64,000 nt of DNA from Glaciimonas sp. CA11.2 (GTDB lineage: Bacteria; Pseudomonadota; Gammaproteobacteria; Burkholderiales; Burkholderiaceae_D), in contig NZ_JAVIWL010000001.1 in the NCBI RefSeq assembly GCF_034314045.1, positions 62,001 through 126,000 of the forward strand, read 5' to 3'. The notes beneath the pieces are model-generated. The model had not been told where the DNA came from, made no database searches, and saw only the letters and a program-made list of their open reading frames with translations. Shown here piece after piece: positions 55,120 to 64,000 of this stretch. Made by a program: the position numbers and the translations under genes. Every line of letters begins with the position of its first letter. The first letter of the stretch is position 1.

Positions 55120-55259
55120 ATGAATTGAGTATGCGTAACGACCAGACGCCTGTCCAACAAGAAATTGTCAGCGCAGGCGATTGAAAAAGCTTATGAGCAA
55201 AAGTGGGGAGGTTTATGGAAGTTTAAGAGGATCTGTTCCTCTTATGGTGCGGGGCCTGA

Positions 55260-56210
55260 TCAGGCAAGCGGGAAAGGCAGTTCCAGCGGTTCGGACGGTA
55301 ATCTGGCGATTTCCGGTCCCCAATTCAGTGCGAATTCGGACGCGGTTTCCTGCGCGATGCTGGCAATGGTCTCGGTCAGAGCATTTTCTGGATCGTTGCG
55401 AAACGAGGCCATCAGCAGCAAAGCGGGAAACTCAGCATCCACCCGCAGCAGTTGCAAACTGCCATCATTGAGCTCACGCTGGATGATGGCAGGCGGCACT
55501 ACGGCAACGCCGAACCCATCGCTGACCAGTCGTATCATGGTGGCCACGGAGGTAATGCAATTGATATGCAGCGAGCCACGTTCGCTGTTGGAAAACAGTT
55601 GTTTGATGATACTGTGCGGTCCCGAATTGCGGGCAAAACTGACCAGCGGAAAGGCAGCCAGATCGGACAAGGTCAGGGTTTCGTTGCCGATCTCCAACTT
55701 GCTGCTGCCAACCCAGCGCATCGGCAATTCGCACAGCTTGAAATTGCGTACATTGAGCGCGATCACTGGCTCTGCCAGCAGAACCAAATCCAGGTCACCC
55801 TTGCTGAACTGCTCGCTAAGATGAATAGTGGTATCGCTGGCGATTTCAATTTCCAGTTGAGGAAACAGTTTGTGAATACGTCCAATCAGGTCCGGAAACC
55901 AGCTATGTACGATGGATTCGATCACGCCAATCCTGATTACGCCAGAATAGTTATCACGGGCCGACATGTCGTCCTTCATTTCGCGCATCAGCTTGACGAT
56001 ACGTTCTGCATACACCAACGCCTTGCTACCGTCAGTAGTCAGGGCAACCTCACGTGCGCCACGATCAAACAGGCGCAGACCGAAATCCTGCTCCAGCGTG
56101 GCAATGCGGCTTGATACCGCAGCTTGCGTGGTGTGCAATTTTTCCGCTGTCAGCCGAAAATTTTTCAATTTCGCCAGCCAGACGAAGGTTTCGAGGAAAC
56201 GGGTGTTCAT
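55260..56210 (-). CDS. LysR family transcriptional regulator
   Basis: 316 residues. The N-terminal winged helix-turn-helix reads LETFVWLAKLKNFRLTAEKLHTTQAAVSSRIATLEQDFG, followed by LFDRGAREVALTTDG. The rest is a periplasmic-binding-like effector domain. It is on the same strand as, and upstream of, the MFS-DUF2848-amidase series with a 240-base gap, rather than divergent as is more common. A motif at its own start is repeated upstream of the MFS gene, so control of that series is likely. The effector is unknown. Confidence 0.92.
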   Translation of the reverse strand: MNTRFLETFVWLAKLKNFRLTAEKLHTTQAAVSSRIATLEQDFGLRLFDRGAREVALTTDGSKALVYAERIVKLMREMKDDMSARDNYSGVIRIGVIESIVHSWFPDLIGRIHKLFPQLEIEIASDTTIHLSEQFSKGDLDLVLLAEPVIALNVRNFKLCELPMRWVGSSKLEIGNETLTLSDLAAFPLVSFARNSGPHSIIKQLFSNSERGSLHINCITSVATMIRLVSDGFGVAVVPPAIIQRELNDGSLQLLRVDAEFPALLLMASFRNDPENALTETIASIAQETASEFALNWGPEIARLPSEPLELPFPLA

Positions 56211-56221
56211 CTGTCTATCGG
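56209..56221 (-). promoter_or_regulatory. Second copy of the 13-base motif at the LysR start
   Basis: ATCTGTCTATCGG at 56209-56221 abuts and includes part of the start codon of the LysR gene. A second ATCTGT follows at 56224. Binding here would block translation initiation or transcription, consistent with autoregulation. Confidence 0.45.
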
Positions 56222-56413
56222 TAATCTGTTATAGGTAAGGCATTAGTTTAGCTTAACAGGAAAGCATGAGGGGTGAAGAATGACGACCTAGCTGCGCTCG
56301 ATTCTGATTTAATGCTGCTTAAGCGCTGAAGGAATTTATCGATCATGTCCATGTGATTCTGTAAAATTGTAGGTACTGGCAGCCTGTAGCTGCCAGCTTC
56401 CTTGCTACAAGTC

Positions 56414-57709
56414 TTAAAGCAAATTCATCTTTCTCGCCGCCTCACGCAACTCACCCCGAAAATCGGGATGGGCAATGCCGATCAGTTCCTCGGCGCGCTG
56501 TCGGGCCGATTTTCCGCGTAATTGCGCTACGCCGTATTCGCTCACCACATAATTCACATCATTCTTGCTGGTACTGACATGCGTGCCTGCGGTCAGTGTG
56601 GGGACAATCCGGGAGATGGTTTGATCCTTCGCGGTGGCAGGCAGGACGATAAAAGACTTTCCGCCGTTTGACCGATTTGCCGCACGTACGAAATCTGTTT
56701 GACCACCGGTACCGGAGACTGGACAGAACCCCAATGTTTCCGAACCACACTGGCCGATCAGGTCTACTTGCATCGTCGCATTGATGGTGACAAGATTGTC
56801 GTTCTGGCCAGCGAGATATGGATCGTTCGTGAAATCGGCAGGATGCATCTCCAGCACCGGATTGCGATGCATGAACTGATAGAGTTTTTTGGAGCCGAGC
56901 GCAAACGTGGCGAGCATCTTGCCCGGATGCATATTTTTCCGCTTATTGGTGACAGCGCCTGATTCAACTAGCGTCATCAGACCATCACCGAGCATTTCGG
57001 TATGAATGCCAAGGTCACGCTTGTGGGTTAATTGCATCACCACTGCATCGGGGATGCCACCGTAACCAATTTGCAGCGTGTCGCCATCATTGATCATATC
57101 CGCGACGTATTTGCCGATTGCTTCCTGTACCGGGCCAATTTTAGGTAAACCGACTTCTGGCAGCAGCTCCTCACTTTCAACAATGGCCGCGACCTGCGAA
57201 ATATGGACGCGACAATTACCGTAGGAATACGGCACATTCGGATTGACTTCAAGAACGATCGCACGGGCCTTTTCAATCGCAGCCATGGTGTAGTCCGCGG
57301 CTAGACCGAGTGAGAAATAACCTTCCTCATCCATCGGTGAAGCCATACTAAAGACAACATCAGCGGGCGAGAGTCCTTGCCGAAGCAAACTGGGTAACTC
57401 GGCAAAATAGGCGGGTATATAGTCGGTCCAGCCAGCCTGACCTCCGGCGCGTGACGCCGGGCCAAAGAAATACGCAACGTGGCGCACATGATCCGTCGTC
57501 TCATGGTCGTAATAGCCGTACTTTCGCAATGGAAGAATCTGAGATATGCGCACGTCCAGAAAATCCCGACGCTGCTCGGAGAGTGCCGTCAGCAGCTTTG
57601 GTGGCTCAGCAGAACCGGTCGGTACGACAATGGTGTCGCCATTATGAACAAGACGAATGGCGTCGTCGGCACTTAGACGTTTTTCCTGATATTTTTGATC
57701 GAACGACAT
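56414..57709 (-). CDS. Acetyl-CoA hydrolase/transferase family CoA-transferase
   Basis: 431 residues of the class I CoA-transferase/acetyl-CoA hydrolase group (4-hydroxybutyrate CoA-transferase-like). ADDAIRLVHNGDTIVVPTGSAEPPKLLTAL at the N-terminus; the glutamate in GIHTEMLGDGLMTLVESG is the likely CoA-ester nucleophile; FCPVSGTGGQTDFVRAANRSNGGKSFIVLP and VVSEYGVAQLRGKSARQRAEELI follow. It lies 188 bases after prpF on the same strand, so it could activate propionate or recycle propionyl-CoA with succinate or acetate. Specificity cannot be read. A tandem GTCTTAT motif precedes it. Confidence 0.88.
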   Translation of the reverse strand: MSFDQKYQEKRLSADDAIRLVHNGDTIVVPTGSAEPPKLLTALSEQRRDFLDVRISQILPLRKYGYYDHETTDHVRHVAYFFGPASRAGGQAGWTDYIPAYFAELPSLLRQGLSPADVVFSMASPMDEEGYFSLGLAADYTMAAIEKARAIVLEVNPNVPYSYGNCRVHISQVAAIVESEELLPEVGLPKIGPVQEAIGKYVADMINDGDTLQIGYGGIPDAVVMQLTHKRDLGIHTEMLGDGLMTLVESGAVTNKRKNMHPGKMLATFALGSKKLYQFMHRNPVLEMHPADFTNDPYLAGQNDNLVTINATMQVDLIGQCGSETLGFCPVSGTGGQTDFVRAANRSNGGKSFIVLPATAKDQTISRIVPTLTAGTHVSTSKNDVNYVVSEYGVAQLRGKSARQRAEELIGIAHPDFRGELREAARKMNLL

Positions 57710-57742
57710 GTGGATCTCCTCATTATTTTGTTATATTTATAT

Positions 57743-57760
57743 TGTCTTATGATGTCTTAT
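57743..57760 (-). promoter_or_regulatory. Tandem TGTCTTAT motif upstream of the CoA-transferase gene
   Basis: TGTCTTAT at 57743-57750 and again at 57753-57760, starts exactly ten bases apart, so on the same DNA face. It lies 34-51 bases before the CoA-transferase start inside AT-rich DNA and overlaps where a promoter would sit. Confidence 0.4.
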
Positions 57761-57897
57761 TTTTCGGTATTACTGGTGCGGCAATAGCCAGAGACTATTT
57801 TGAGGCGTGGTGGTCGGCAAGCGCCCTGCTTTCACGCCGCGATTTTAGTTCCGTCAGGTCGCTTGCTTATACGCCCTGACTTCAGTCAAAACATGCA

Positions 57898-59088
57898 TCA
57901 GAACGTATCGCCAGGCAAGCGTACCCATCCCTCCATCAACACCCGTGCGCTGCGGCTCATGATCGCTTTGGTCACCGTCCATTCATCGTTGTTCTGGACA
58001 GCTTCTGCACCCACCCGCAAGGTACCTGAAGGATGTCCGAAACGCACTGCACTTAACGCGCCACCGCCAGCGGCGAGGTTCACCAGCGTGCCGGGTATCG
58101 CTGCGGCGGTCCCGATGGCAACCGCTGCCGTACCCATCATGGCGTGATGGAGTTTGCCCATCGACATCGCCCGAACCAGCAAATCGATGTCGCCAGTCTC
58201 AACCGGTTTACCACTGGAGGAAACGTAGGCAGCGGGTTTGGCGATGAAGGCAACCTTTGGTGTATGTTGACGATTAGCCGCTTCGTCAATGTGCTTGATG
58301 AGTCCCATGCGTACCGCGCCATGCGCACGAATGGTTTCAAACAGGGCCAATGCCTTGTCATCGCTATTGATCGCATCTTGTAGTTCAATGCCGGTGTAGC
58401 CGATCGCTTCTGCGTTGACGAAAATGGTCGGTATACCCGCATTGATCATCGTCACTTTGAGCGTGCCGACGCCCGGCACTTCGAGGTCGTCGGTGAGGTT
58501 GCCGGTCGGGAACATTGATCCACCCGCGCCCTCTTCGTCGGCTGCTGGTGAGATGAATTCCAGCTGGACTTCGGCGGCGGGAAAGGTCACACCGTCAAGC
58601 TCAAAGTCACCAGTTTCTTGCACGCTGCCGTTGGTGATCGGTACATGCGCGATGATGGTCTTGGCGATGTTCGCCTGCCAAATACGTACCGTTGCCATGC
58701 CGTTTTGTGGAATGCGACTGGCGTCCACCAAGCCGTTACTGATCGCAAACGAACCAACTGCGGCAGACAGATTGCCACAGTTTCCGCTCCAGTCAACGAA
58801 TGCTTTATCGATGGCTACCTGACCGAACAAGTAATCGACATCGTGATCGGGCTTGCTGCTTTTGGACAGAATAACCGTCTTGCTGGTACTTGAGGTCGCT
58901 GCACCCATGCCGTCAATCTGTTTGCCGTAAGGATCCGGGCTGCCAATGACGCGCAGCAATAACGCGTCGCGTGCAGCGCCCGGCACTTGCGCTGCTTCTG
59001 GTAGGTCTTGCAGGCGGAAGAACACGCCTTTGCTGGTACCGCCGCGCATGTAGGTGGCGGCAATTTTGATTTGGGGCACGTGGGTCAT
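57898..59088 (-). CDS. prpF: 2-methylaconitate cis-trans isomerase PrpF
   Basis: About 396 residues, PrpF/diaminopimelate-epimerase-like fold. IKIAATYMRGGTSKGVFFRLQDLP at the N-terminus, DWSGNCGNLSAAVGSFAI (the conserved Cys-containing block), and GAVRMGLIKH further on. It works with AcnD to complete the dehydration of 2-methylcitrate to 2-methylisocitrate. The frame opens at 59130, but AGGAAAC before ATG 59088 and the usual start MTHVPQIKI support the later start. It follows acnD on the minus strand. Confidence 0.95.
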   Translation of the reverse strand: MTHVPQIKIAATYMRGGTSKGVFFRLQDLPEAAQVPGAARDALLLRVIGSPDPYGKQIDGMGAATSSTSKTVILSKSSKPDHDVDYLFGQVAIDKAFVDWSGNCGNLSAAVGSFAISNGLVDASRIPQNGMATVRIWQANIAKTIIAHVPITNGSVQETGDFELDGVTFPAAEVQLEFISPAADEEGAGGSMFPTGNLTDDLEVPGVGTLKVTMINAGIPTIFVNAEAIGYTGIELQDAINSDDKALALFETIRAHGAVRMGLIKHIDEAANRQHTPKVAFIAKPAAYVSSSGKPVETGDIDLLVRAMSMGKLHHAMMGTAAVAIGTAAAIPGTLVNLAAGGGALSAVRFGHPSGTLRVGAEAVQNNDEWTVTKAIMSRSARVLMEGWVRLPGDTF

Positions 59089-59160
59089 GGTGATGTTTCC
59101 TGAGTTGTCTTGAGTGGTCATGCGCGGCACATTTTTGCGCCGCGCAAGATGTCAAACCGT

Positions 59161-59172
59161 CTATCGGGATAG
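59161..59172. promoter_or_regulatory. Short dyad between acnD and prpF
   Basis: CTATC-GG-GATAG at 59161-59172, within a GTCTATCGG word (59159-59167) that matches nine bases of the LysR-gene motif at 55107 and 56209. It lies about 75 bases before the prpF start. It may be coincidental. Confidence 0.25.
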
Positions 59173-59237
59173 TGCTGCCTGGCTAGCTTTTTAGCTAACT
59201 TATTAGGCAGATTGTTGGCCAGACTGTTTGCAACTTA

Positions 59238-61832
59238 TTATGCAGTTGCCGACGACTCCAGAAAGTCCTGAGCGAAACGTTGTAGCACGCCGCCCGCTTC
59301 GTAGATCGACACTTCTTCCGCGGTATCGAGGCGGCAAGTGACCGGTACTTCCACGCGTTCGCCGTTCTGTCGGTTGATAACCAGCGTCAGCGTCGTACGT
59401 GGTGTACGCTCGCCAATCACGTCAAAGGTTTCAGTGCCGTCGATGTTCAAGGTGAGGCGATTGACGCCCGGCTTGAACTCCAGCGGCATCACGCCCATAC
59501 CGACCAGATTGGTACGGTGAATACGTTCGAAGCCTTCTGCAGCAATCGCTTCTACACCCGCCAGACGCACGCCTTTAGCAGCCCAGTCACGTGAGGAACC
59601 TTGACCGTAGTCGGCACCGGCGATAATGATCAATGGCTGTTTGCGTTCCATGTAAACTTCAATGGCCTCCCACATGCGCGTGATCTTACCTTCCGGCTCA
59701 ACGCGGGTCAGCGAGCCTGCTTTGACTTTGCCGTTTTCCAGCACCATTTCGTTTTTCAGTGTTGGATTAGCGAACGTCGCACGCTGCGCCGTGAGATGAT
59801 CACCGCGATGGGTAGCGTAGGAGTTAAAGTCCTCTTCAGGTAAACCCATCTTAGCCAAATATTCACCGGCTGCGCTATTGAGCATAATGGCGTTCGACGG
59901 CGATAAATGATCAGTAGTGATGTTGTCACCCAAGACCGCCAACGGACGCATACCTTTCATCGTACGCTCGCCAGCCAGTGCGCCTTCCCAATACGGCGGA
60001 CGACGAATGTAGGTCGTCTCTGGACGCCAGTCATACAACGGACTGACTTTCTCACCGTTATCGGCAACCACGGCGAACATGGGCTCGTAGACTTTGCGGA
60101 ACTGTTCCGGCTTCACGCTGGAAGCGACGATGGCATCGATTTCTTCGTCAGACGGCCAGATATCTTTCAGCGTCACAGCGTTGCCAGCGGCGTCGATACC
60201 CAGGACATCTTTTTCAATATCGAAACGGATCGTGCCAGCAATCGCGTAAGCCACCACCAATGGTGGGGACGCCAGAAACGCTTGCTTGGCATACGGATGA
60301 ATACGACCATCGAAGTTGCGGTTGCCCGAAAGAACAGCGGTAGCGTAAAGATCGCGATCCAATACTTCCTTCTGGATGACTGGATCAAGCGCGCCACTCA
60401 TACCGTTGCAAGTGGTACAGGCAAAGGCGACAACGCCGAAGCCGAGTGTTTCCAACTCCGACAATAGCGCGGCTTCTTCCAGATACAGTTTGACCGTTTT
60501 GGATCCCGGAGCCAGCGAGCTTTTTACCCATGGCTTGCGCGTCAGACCGCGGGCATTGGCATTGCGCGCTAACAAGCCTGCGGCAATCATGTTGCGCGGG
60601 TTGTTAGTGTTGGTGCAACTGGTGATGGCAGCGATGATTACGGCACCGTCTGGCATCAGACCGGGCTCGTTTTCTACCTTGCCGCTGATACCACGCGCAG
60701 CCAGTTCGGAGGTTGGCACGCGGCTGTGTGGATTGGATGGCCCCGCGATATTACGTACTACCGAAGACAGATCGAAATGGATGACGCGTTCGTACTCGGC
60801 ATGCTTCAGGCTGTCAGCCCACAGGCCAGTGGCTTTGGCGTAGAGTTCGACCAGTTTGACCAACTCATCATCACGACCGGTCAGTTTGAGGTATTTAATG
60901 GTTTGCTCGTCGATGTAAAACATCGCAGCGGTCGAACCAAACTCGGGTGCCATGTTGGCGATGGTGGCACGGTCGCCCAGCGTCAGATGGGATGCGCCTT
61001 CACCATAAAATTCGAGGTAAGACGATACAACCTTTTGCGCACGCAAAAACTCGGTCAGCGCCAGCACGATGTCTGTGGCAGTAATACCCGGCTGCGGTTT
61101 GCCGCTCAGTTGGACACCAATGATGTCGGGCAGACGCATCCAGGATGCGCGACCCAGCATGACGCTTTCAGCTTCCAGACCACCAACACCGATGGCGAGC
61201 ACGCCCAACGCATCGACCATCGGCGTGTGACTATCGGTACCGATCAGCGTGTCAGGGAAAGCGACGCCATCTTTTACCTGCACCACCGGCGACATGCGCT
61301 CAAGATTGATCTGGTGCAGAATACCATTGCCCGGAGGAATCACGTCGACGTTTTTGAACGCCTTTTTGGTCCAGTTGATGAAATCAAACCGGTCTTCGTT
61401 ACGACGGTCTTCGATGGCGCGGTTTTTATCGAACGCGTCCTTATCGAAGCCACCGCGCTCAACGGCTAACGAGTGATCCACCACCAATTGGGTTGGGACG
61501 ACGGGGTTGACCAGCGATGGGTCACCGCCTTGGGCGGCAATCGCGTCGCGCAGTCCTGCAAGGTCGACCAGTGCGGTCTGACCGAGGATGTCATGACACA
61601 CGACACGCGCTGGAAACCATGGAAAATCCAGGTCGCGCTTACGCTCGATGAATTGCTGCAGGGATGCAGTCAGCGTCGCAGGGTCGCAACGACGCAAGAG
61701 GTTCTCGGCCAGCACGCGTGACGTGTACGGCAGTTTATCGTAAGCACCGGGCGAGATGGCATCGACCGCGGCCCGCGTATCGAAGAAATCTAGCTTGGTA
61801 CCGGGAAGGGGTTTGCGATTTTCTGTATTCAT
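59238..61832 (-). CDS. acnD: Fe/S-dependent 2-methylcitrate dehydratase AcnD
   Basis: 864-residue aconitase-family enzyme. Conserved blocks: IGTDSHTPMVDALGVLAIGVGG, AAITSCTNTNNPRNMIAAGLLARNA (cluster Cys), FACTTCNGMSGALD with the two other cluster Cys, LSGNRNFDGRIHPY, and GADYGQGSSRDWAAKG in the swivel domain. The position between prpC and prpF identifies it as AcnD rather than aconitase A, because AcnD needs PrpF. It dehydrates 2-methylcitrate in the cytoplasm. A gap of 140 bases separates it from prpC. Confidence 0.95.
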   Translation of the reverse strand: MNTENRKPLPGTKLDFFDTRAAVDAISPGAYDKLPYTSRVLAENLLRRCDPATLTASLQQFIERKRDLDFPWFPARVVCHDILGQTALVDLAGLRDAIAAQGGDPSLVNPVVPTQLVVDHSLAVERGGFDKDAFDKNRAIEDRRNEDRFDFINWTKKAFKNVDVIPPGNGILHQINLERMSPVVQVKDGVAFPDTLIGTDSHTPMVDALGVLAIGVGGLEAESVMLGRASWMRLPDIIGVQLSGKPQPGITATDIVLALTEFLRAQKVVSSYLEFYGEGASHLTLGDRATIANMAPEFGSTAAMFYIDEQTIKYLKLTGRDDELVKLVELYAKATGLWADSLKHAEYERVIHFDLSSVVRNIAGPSNPHSRVPTSELAARGISGKVENEPGLMPDGAVIIAAITSCTNTNNPRNMIAAGLLARNANARGLTRKPWVKSSLAPGSKTVKLYLEEAALLSELETLGFGVVAFACTTCNGMSGALDPVIQKEVLDRDLYATAVLSGNRNFDGRIHPYAKQAFLASPPLVVAYAIAGTIRFDIEKDVLGIDAAGNAVTLKDIWPSDEEIDAIVASSVKPEQFRKVYEPMFAVVADNGEKVSPLYDWRPETTYIRRPPYWEGALAGERTMKGMRPLAVLGDNITTDHLSPSNAIMLNSAAGEYLAKMGLPEEDFNSYATHRGDHLTAQRATFANPTLKNEMVLENGKVKAGSLTRVEPEGKITRMWEAIEVYMERKQPLIIIAGADYGQGSSRDWAAKGVRLAGVEAIAAEGFERIHRTNLVGMGVMPLEFKPGVNRLTLNIDGTETFDVIGERTPRTTLTLVINRQNGERVEVPVTCRLDTAEEVSIYEAGGVLQRFAQDFLESSATA

Positions 61833-61972
61833 GGCTCAGTCGGGAAAGAGGAGAATGCTCAGGTTTTAGGCGTTACTTACTGTCCTTGGTCGACCCGAGC
61901 GGCAAAGCGTCCGGGTCGATGTTCCTGCTTTTTATTAGTACGCGTATTGCTGAAAAATTGCTAAAAAAACGA

Positions 61973-63124
61973 TTAGCGTTTGTCGATCGGTACGAATGCC
62001 AAATCGTCTGGTCCGACATAATTGGCAGATGGACGAATAATCTTGTTATCGATACGCTGCTCGATCACGTGTGCGGCCCAACCGGAGGTACGGGAAATCA
62101 CAAACAGCGGCGTGAACATCGCTGTCGGCACACCCATCATATGGTAAGAAACGGCTGAAAACCAGTCCAGATTCGGGAACATTTTCTTGACTTCCCACAT
62201 CACGGTTTCCAGACGTTCAGCAATGTCAAACATAGCTGTCGAACCAGCTTCCGCTGATAAATTGCGTGCAACTTCTTTAATTACTTTGTTGCGTGGATCG
62301 GATACGGTATAGACCGGATGACCAAACCCAATCACGACTTCCTTGTTCTCTACCCGGCTTCTGATATCCGTTTCTGCTTCGTCCGGATTATCGTAACGTT
62401 TCTGAATTTCAAAAGCTGCTTCATTCGCACCACCGTGCTTTGGACCGCGCAAAGCGCCGATTCCACCAGCGATCGCGGAGTAAAAATCTGAGCCTGTACC
62501 GGCGATAACACGGCTAGTGAAGGTGGAGGCATTGAATTCATGCTCTGCGTATAGGATCAGCGAAACATGCATCGCTTTTTCCCATTCGGCGGATGGCTTT
62601 ACACCATGCAACAGATGCAGGAAATGGCCGCCGATAGACTCATCATCGGTTTCAACTTCGATGCGCTTGCCGTTGGTGCTGAAGTGATACCAATACAGCA
62701 GCATCGAGCCGAATGATGCCATCAAGCGGTCCGCGATGTCGCGTGCGCCCGGCGCATTGTGGTCATCTTTTTCTGGCAATGTGCAGCCAAGCACCGAGAC
62801 ACCGGTGCGCATCACGTCCATCGGGTGCGAGGCGGCGGGCAGCGCTTCCAGCGCGGCCTTGACGCTAGCTGGCAAGCCGCGTAGAGATTTCAGTTTCGCC
62901 TTGTAGCCTTTCAGTTCTGCGGCAGTCGGCAACTTGCCGTGCACTAACAGATACGCGATTTCCTCGAATTCGCAGGTATTGGCGATATCCAGAATGTCAT
63001 AACCACGATAGTGCAGATCGTTGCCGGTTTTGCCGACGGAACACAGCGCAGTGTTACCTGCAGTGACGCCGGACAGCGCGACAGATTTTTTTGGCTTGAA
63101 AGGGGTTACTTGAGCTTCACTCAT
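61973..63124 (-). CDS. prpC: 2-methylcitrate synthase PrpC
   Basis: 383 residues, citrate synthase fold, small-type. [32 protein letters not shown] is the usual N-terminal block. Active-site residues are in [45 protein letters not shown] (the catalytic His) and [13 protein letters not shown], then [28 protein letters not shown] with the catalytic Asp/Arg region. It condenses propionyl-CoA with oxaloacetate. Downstream of prpB on the same strand by 172 bases. Confidence 0.96.
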   Translation of the reverse strand: MSEAQVTPFKPKKSVALSGVTAGNTALCSVGKTGNDLHYRGYDILDIANTCEFEEIAYLLVHGKLPTAAELKGYKAKLKSLRGLPASVKAALEALPAASHPMDVMRTGVSVLGCTLPEKDDHNAPGARDIADRLMASFGSMLLYWYHFSTNGKRIEVETDDESIGGHFLHLLHGVKPSAEWEKAMHVSLILYAEHEFNASTFTSRVIAGTGSDFYSAIAGGIGALRGPKHGGANEAAFEIQKRYDNPDEAETDIRSRVENKEVVIGFGHPVYTVSDPRNKVIKEVARNLSAEAGSTAMFDIAERLETVMWEVKKMFPNLDWFSAVSYHMMGVPTAMFTPLFVISRTSGWAAHVIEQRIDNKIIRPSANYVGPDDLAFVPIDKR

Positions 63125-63296
63125 TTTTTGATTCCTGATAGAAAAGAATTGGTGTAATCGGTAAATTGTAGTCAGTGCTACGCTTTATTTCCCAGCAACA
63201 AATTTCTCAACCGTCCGCCGCAAACATCACGAAGGTTCGGGTCACCTGGATGGGAATGAGAGATAACGCTGCCGGGTCGGCTTTGCGCCTATCCTT

Positions 63297-64000
63297 TTAT
63301 TTTTTCTGGGCGGCAAATAAGGCATCCAGATGCTGCTCGAAATCGTGATAGTTGATCCGGTCATACAATTCCATGCGCGTTTGCATGGTATCGATTACGT
63401 TCTTTTGCGTGCCATCGCGGCGGATGGCGGTGTAGACGTTTTCGGCGGCCTTGTTCATGGCACGGAAGGCAGACAGCGGATACAGCACCAAACCAACATC
63501 AGCTGATTTCAGCTCATCGACCGTGAACAAAGGCGTGGAACCGAATTCAGTAATGTTTGCCAACACCGGCACTTTGACAGCGGCGGCAAATTGCTTATAC
63601 ATTGCCAGCTCAGTGATCGCTTCAGGAAAGATCATGTCGGCACCCGCTTCGACACAGGCCATCGCCCGATCCAGCGCGGATTCCAGTCCCTCAACCGCGA
63701 GCGCATCGGTACGCGCCATGATGACGAAATTGTCGTCGGTACGTGCATCAACTGCAGCTTTGATACGGTCAACCATTTCCTGCTTGCTGACGATTTCTTT
63801 ATTCGGACGGTGACCGCAGCGCTTGGCACCGACCTGGTCTTCAATATGGATCGCTGCTGCTCCAAATTTGATCATCGATTTGACGGTACGTGCGACGTTG
63901 AAAGCACTTGAACCAAAACCAGTATCGACATCCACCAACAATGGGAGATCGCACACGTCAGTGATACGGCGCACGTCGGTCAGTACATCATCCAAATTGG
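63297..64000 (-). CDS. prpB: Methylisocitrate lyase PrpB, N-terminus beyond the window
   Basis: The visible 230 or so residues cover most of an isocitrate lyase/PEP mutase-fold enzyme of about 295 residues; about the first 60 are outside the window. [43 protein letters not shown] with the catalytic Cys of KRCGH, and [17 protein letters not shown] are characteristic. It splits 2-methylisocitrate to pyruvate and succinate, the last step of the pathway. It is the first of the prp genes in this window; a regulator such as prpR would be expected upstream, beyond the end. Confidence 0.95.
   Translation of the reverse strand, partial: NLDDVLTDVRRITDVCDLPLLVDVDTGFGSSAFNVARTVKSMIKFGAAAIHIEDQVGAKRCGHRPNKEIVSKQEMVDRIKAAVDARTDDNFVIMARTDALAVEGLESALDRAMACVEAGADMIFPEAITELAMYKQFAAAVKVPVLANITEFGSTPLFTVDELKSADVGLVLYPLSAFRAMNKAAENVYTAIRRDGTQKNVIDTMQTRMELYDRINYHDFEQHLDALFAAQKK

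Noticed and set aside
55165-56114. Long plus-strand frames over the LysR gene
   Set aside because: They are antisense shadows; the minus-strand LysR protein explains the region fully.
59238-61832. Aconitase A for the TCA cycle
   Set aside because: The position between prpC and prpF and the presence of PrpF favour the methylcitrate-specific AcnD.

Overview
This window reads as chromosomal DNA of a betaproteobacterium of the order Burkholderiales, most likely Oxalobacteraceae (Glaciimonas, Collimonas or Herminiimonas-like). That assignment is inferred from the gene repertoire (XrtA/PEP-CTERM exopolysaccharide locus, prpBC-acnD-prpF methylcitrate cluster, TRAP and DUF2848 genes) and from a base composition that by eye is near 50% GC. 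No marker gene settles the genus. I saw no tRNA, rRNA, CRISPR array, insertion sequence or prophage.

Positions 1-44816 form one very large exopolysaccharide (EPS) locus of the exosortase A (XrtA) type, in four transcription blocks. Block 1 (+, 1-10766): a beta-helix protein cut by the window edge, Vi-antigen-like tviB/tviC for UDP-HexNAc uronic acid, an acetyltransferase-like protein, a flippase, a glycosyltransferase-deacetylase fusion and a pyruvyltransferase. Block 2 (-, 29739 down to 10772): chain-length regulator, tyrosine kinase, outer-membrane beta-barrel, ExeA-like ATPase, deacetylase, FemAB protein, glycosyltransferase, exosortase XrtA, further glycosyltransferases, amidotransferase, O-antigen-ligase-like protein, second deacetylase and a third acyltransferase-like protein. 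Block 3 (+, 30511-35360): giant TPR lipoprotein PrsT, an acyl carrier protein and two alpha/beta hydrolases. Block 4 (-, 44816 down to 35473): priming sugar transferase, sensor kinase PrsK, sigma-54 activator PrsR, acyl-CoA ligase, PLP decarboxylase, secreted serine protease and the Wza-like export lipoprotein. Together these make, modify, polymerise and export a surface polysaccharide and process PEP-CTERM proteins. No PEP-CTERM substrate is encoded in the window.

Positions 44817-46160 hold a candidate regulatory RNA: a sigma-70-like promoter, a short segment ending in an intrinsic terminator, and a 22-nt imperfect complement further down in the leader of a small unknown gene (45703-46023). 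The layout recalls phage C4 antisense RNA loci and is the most interesting non-coding signal here.

Positions 46160-56210 are a nutrient-uptake region: RidA, a gamma-glutamyltransferase-like enzyme, a TRAP transporter, and a LysR - MFS - DUF2848 - amidase series. Their arrangement suggests uptake and hydrolysis of an organic acid or amide. An operator-like triple repeat precedes the TRAP genes, and a 13-nt motif is shared by the LysR and MFS upstream regions.

Positions 56400-64000 are the propionate (2-methylcitrate) pathway on the minus strand: prpB (cut by the window end), prpC, acnD, prpF, followed by a CoA-transferase that could activate or recycle propionyl-CoA.
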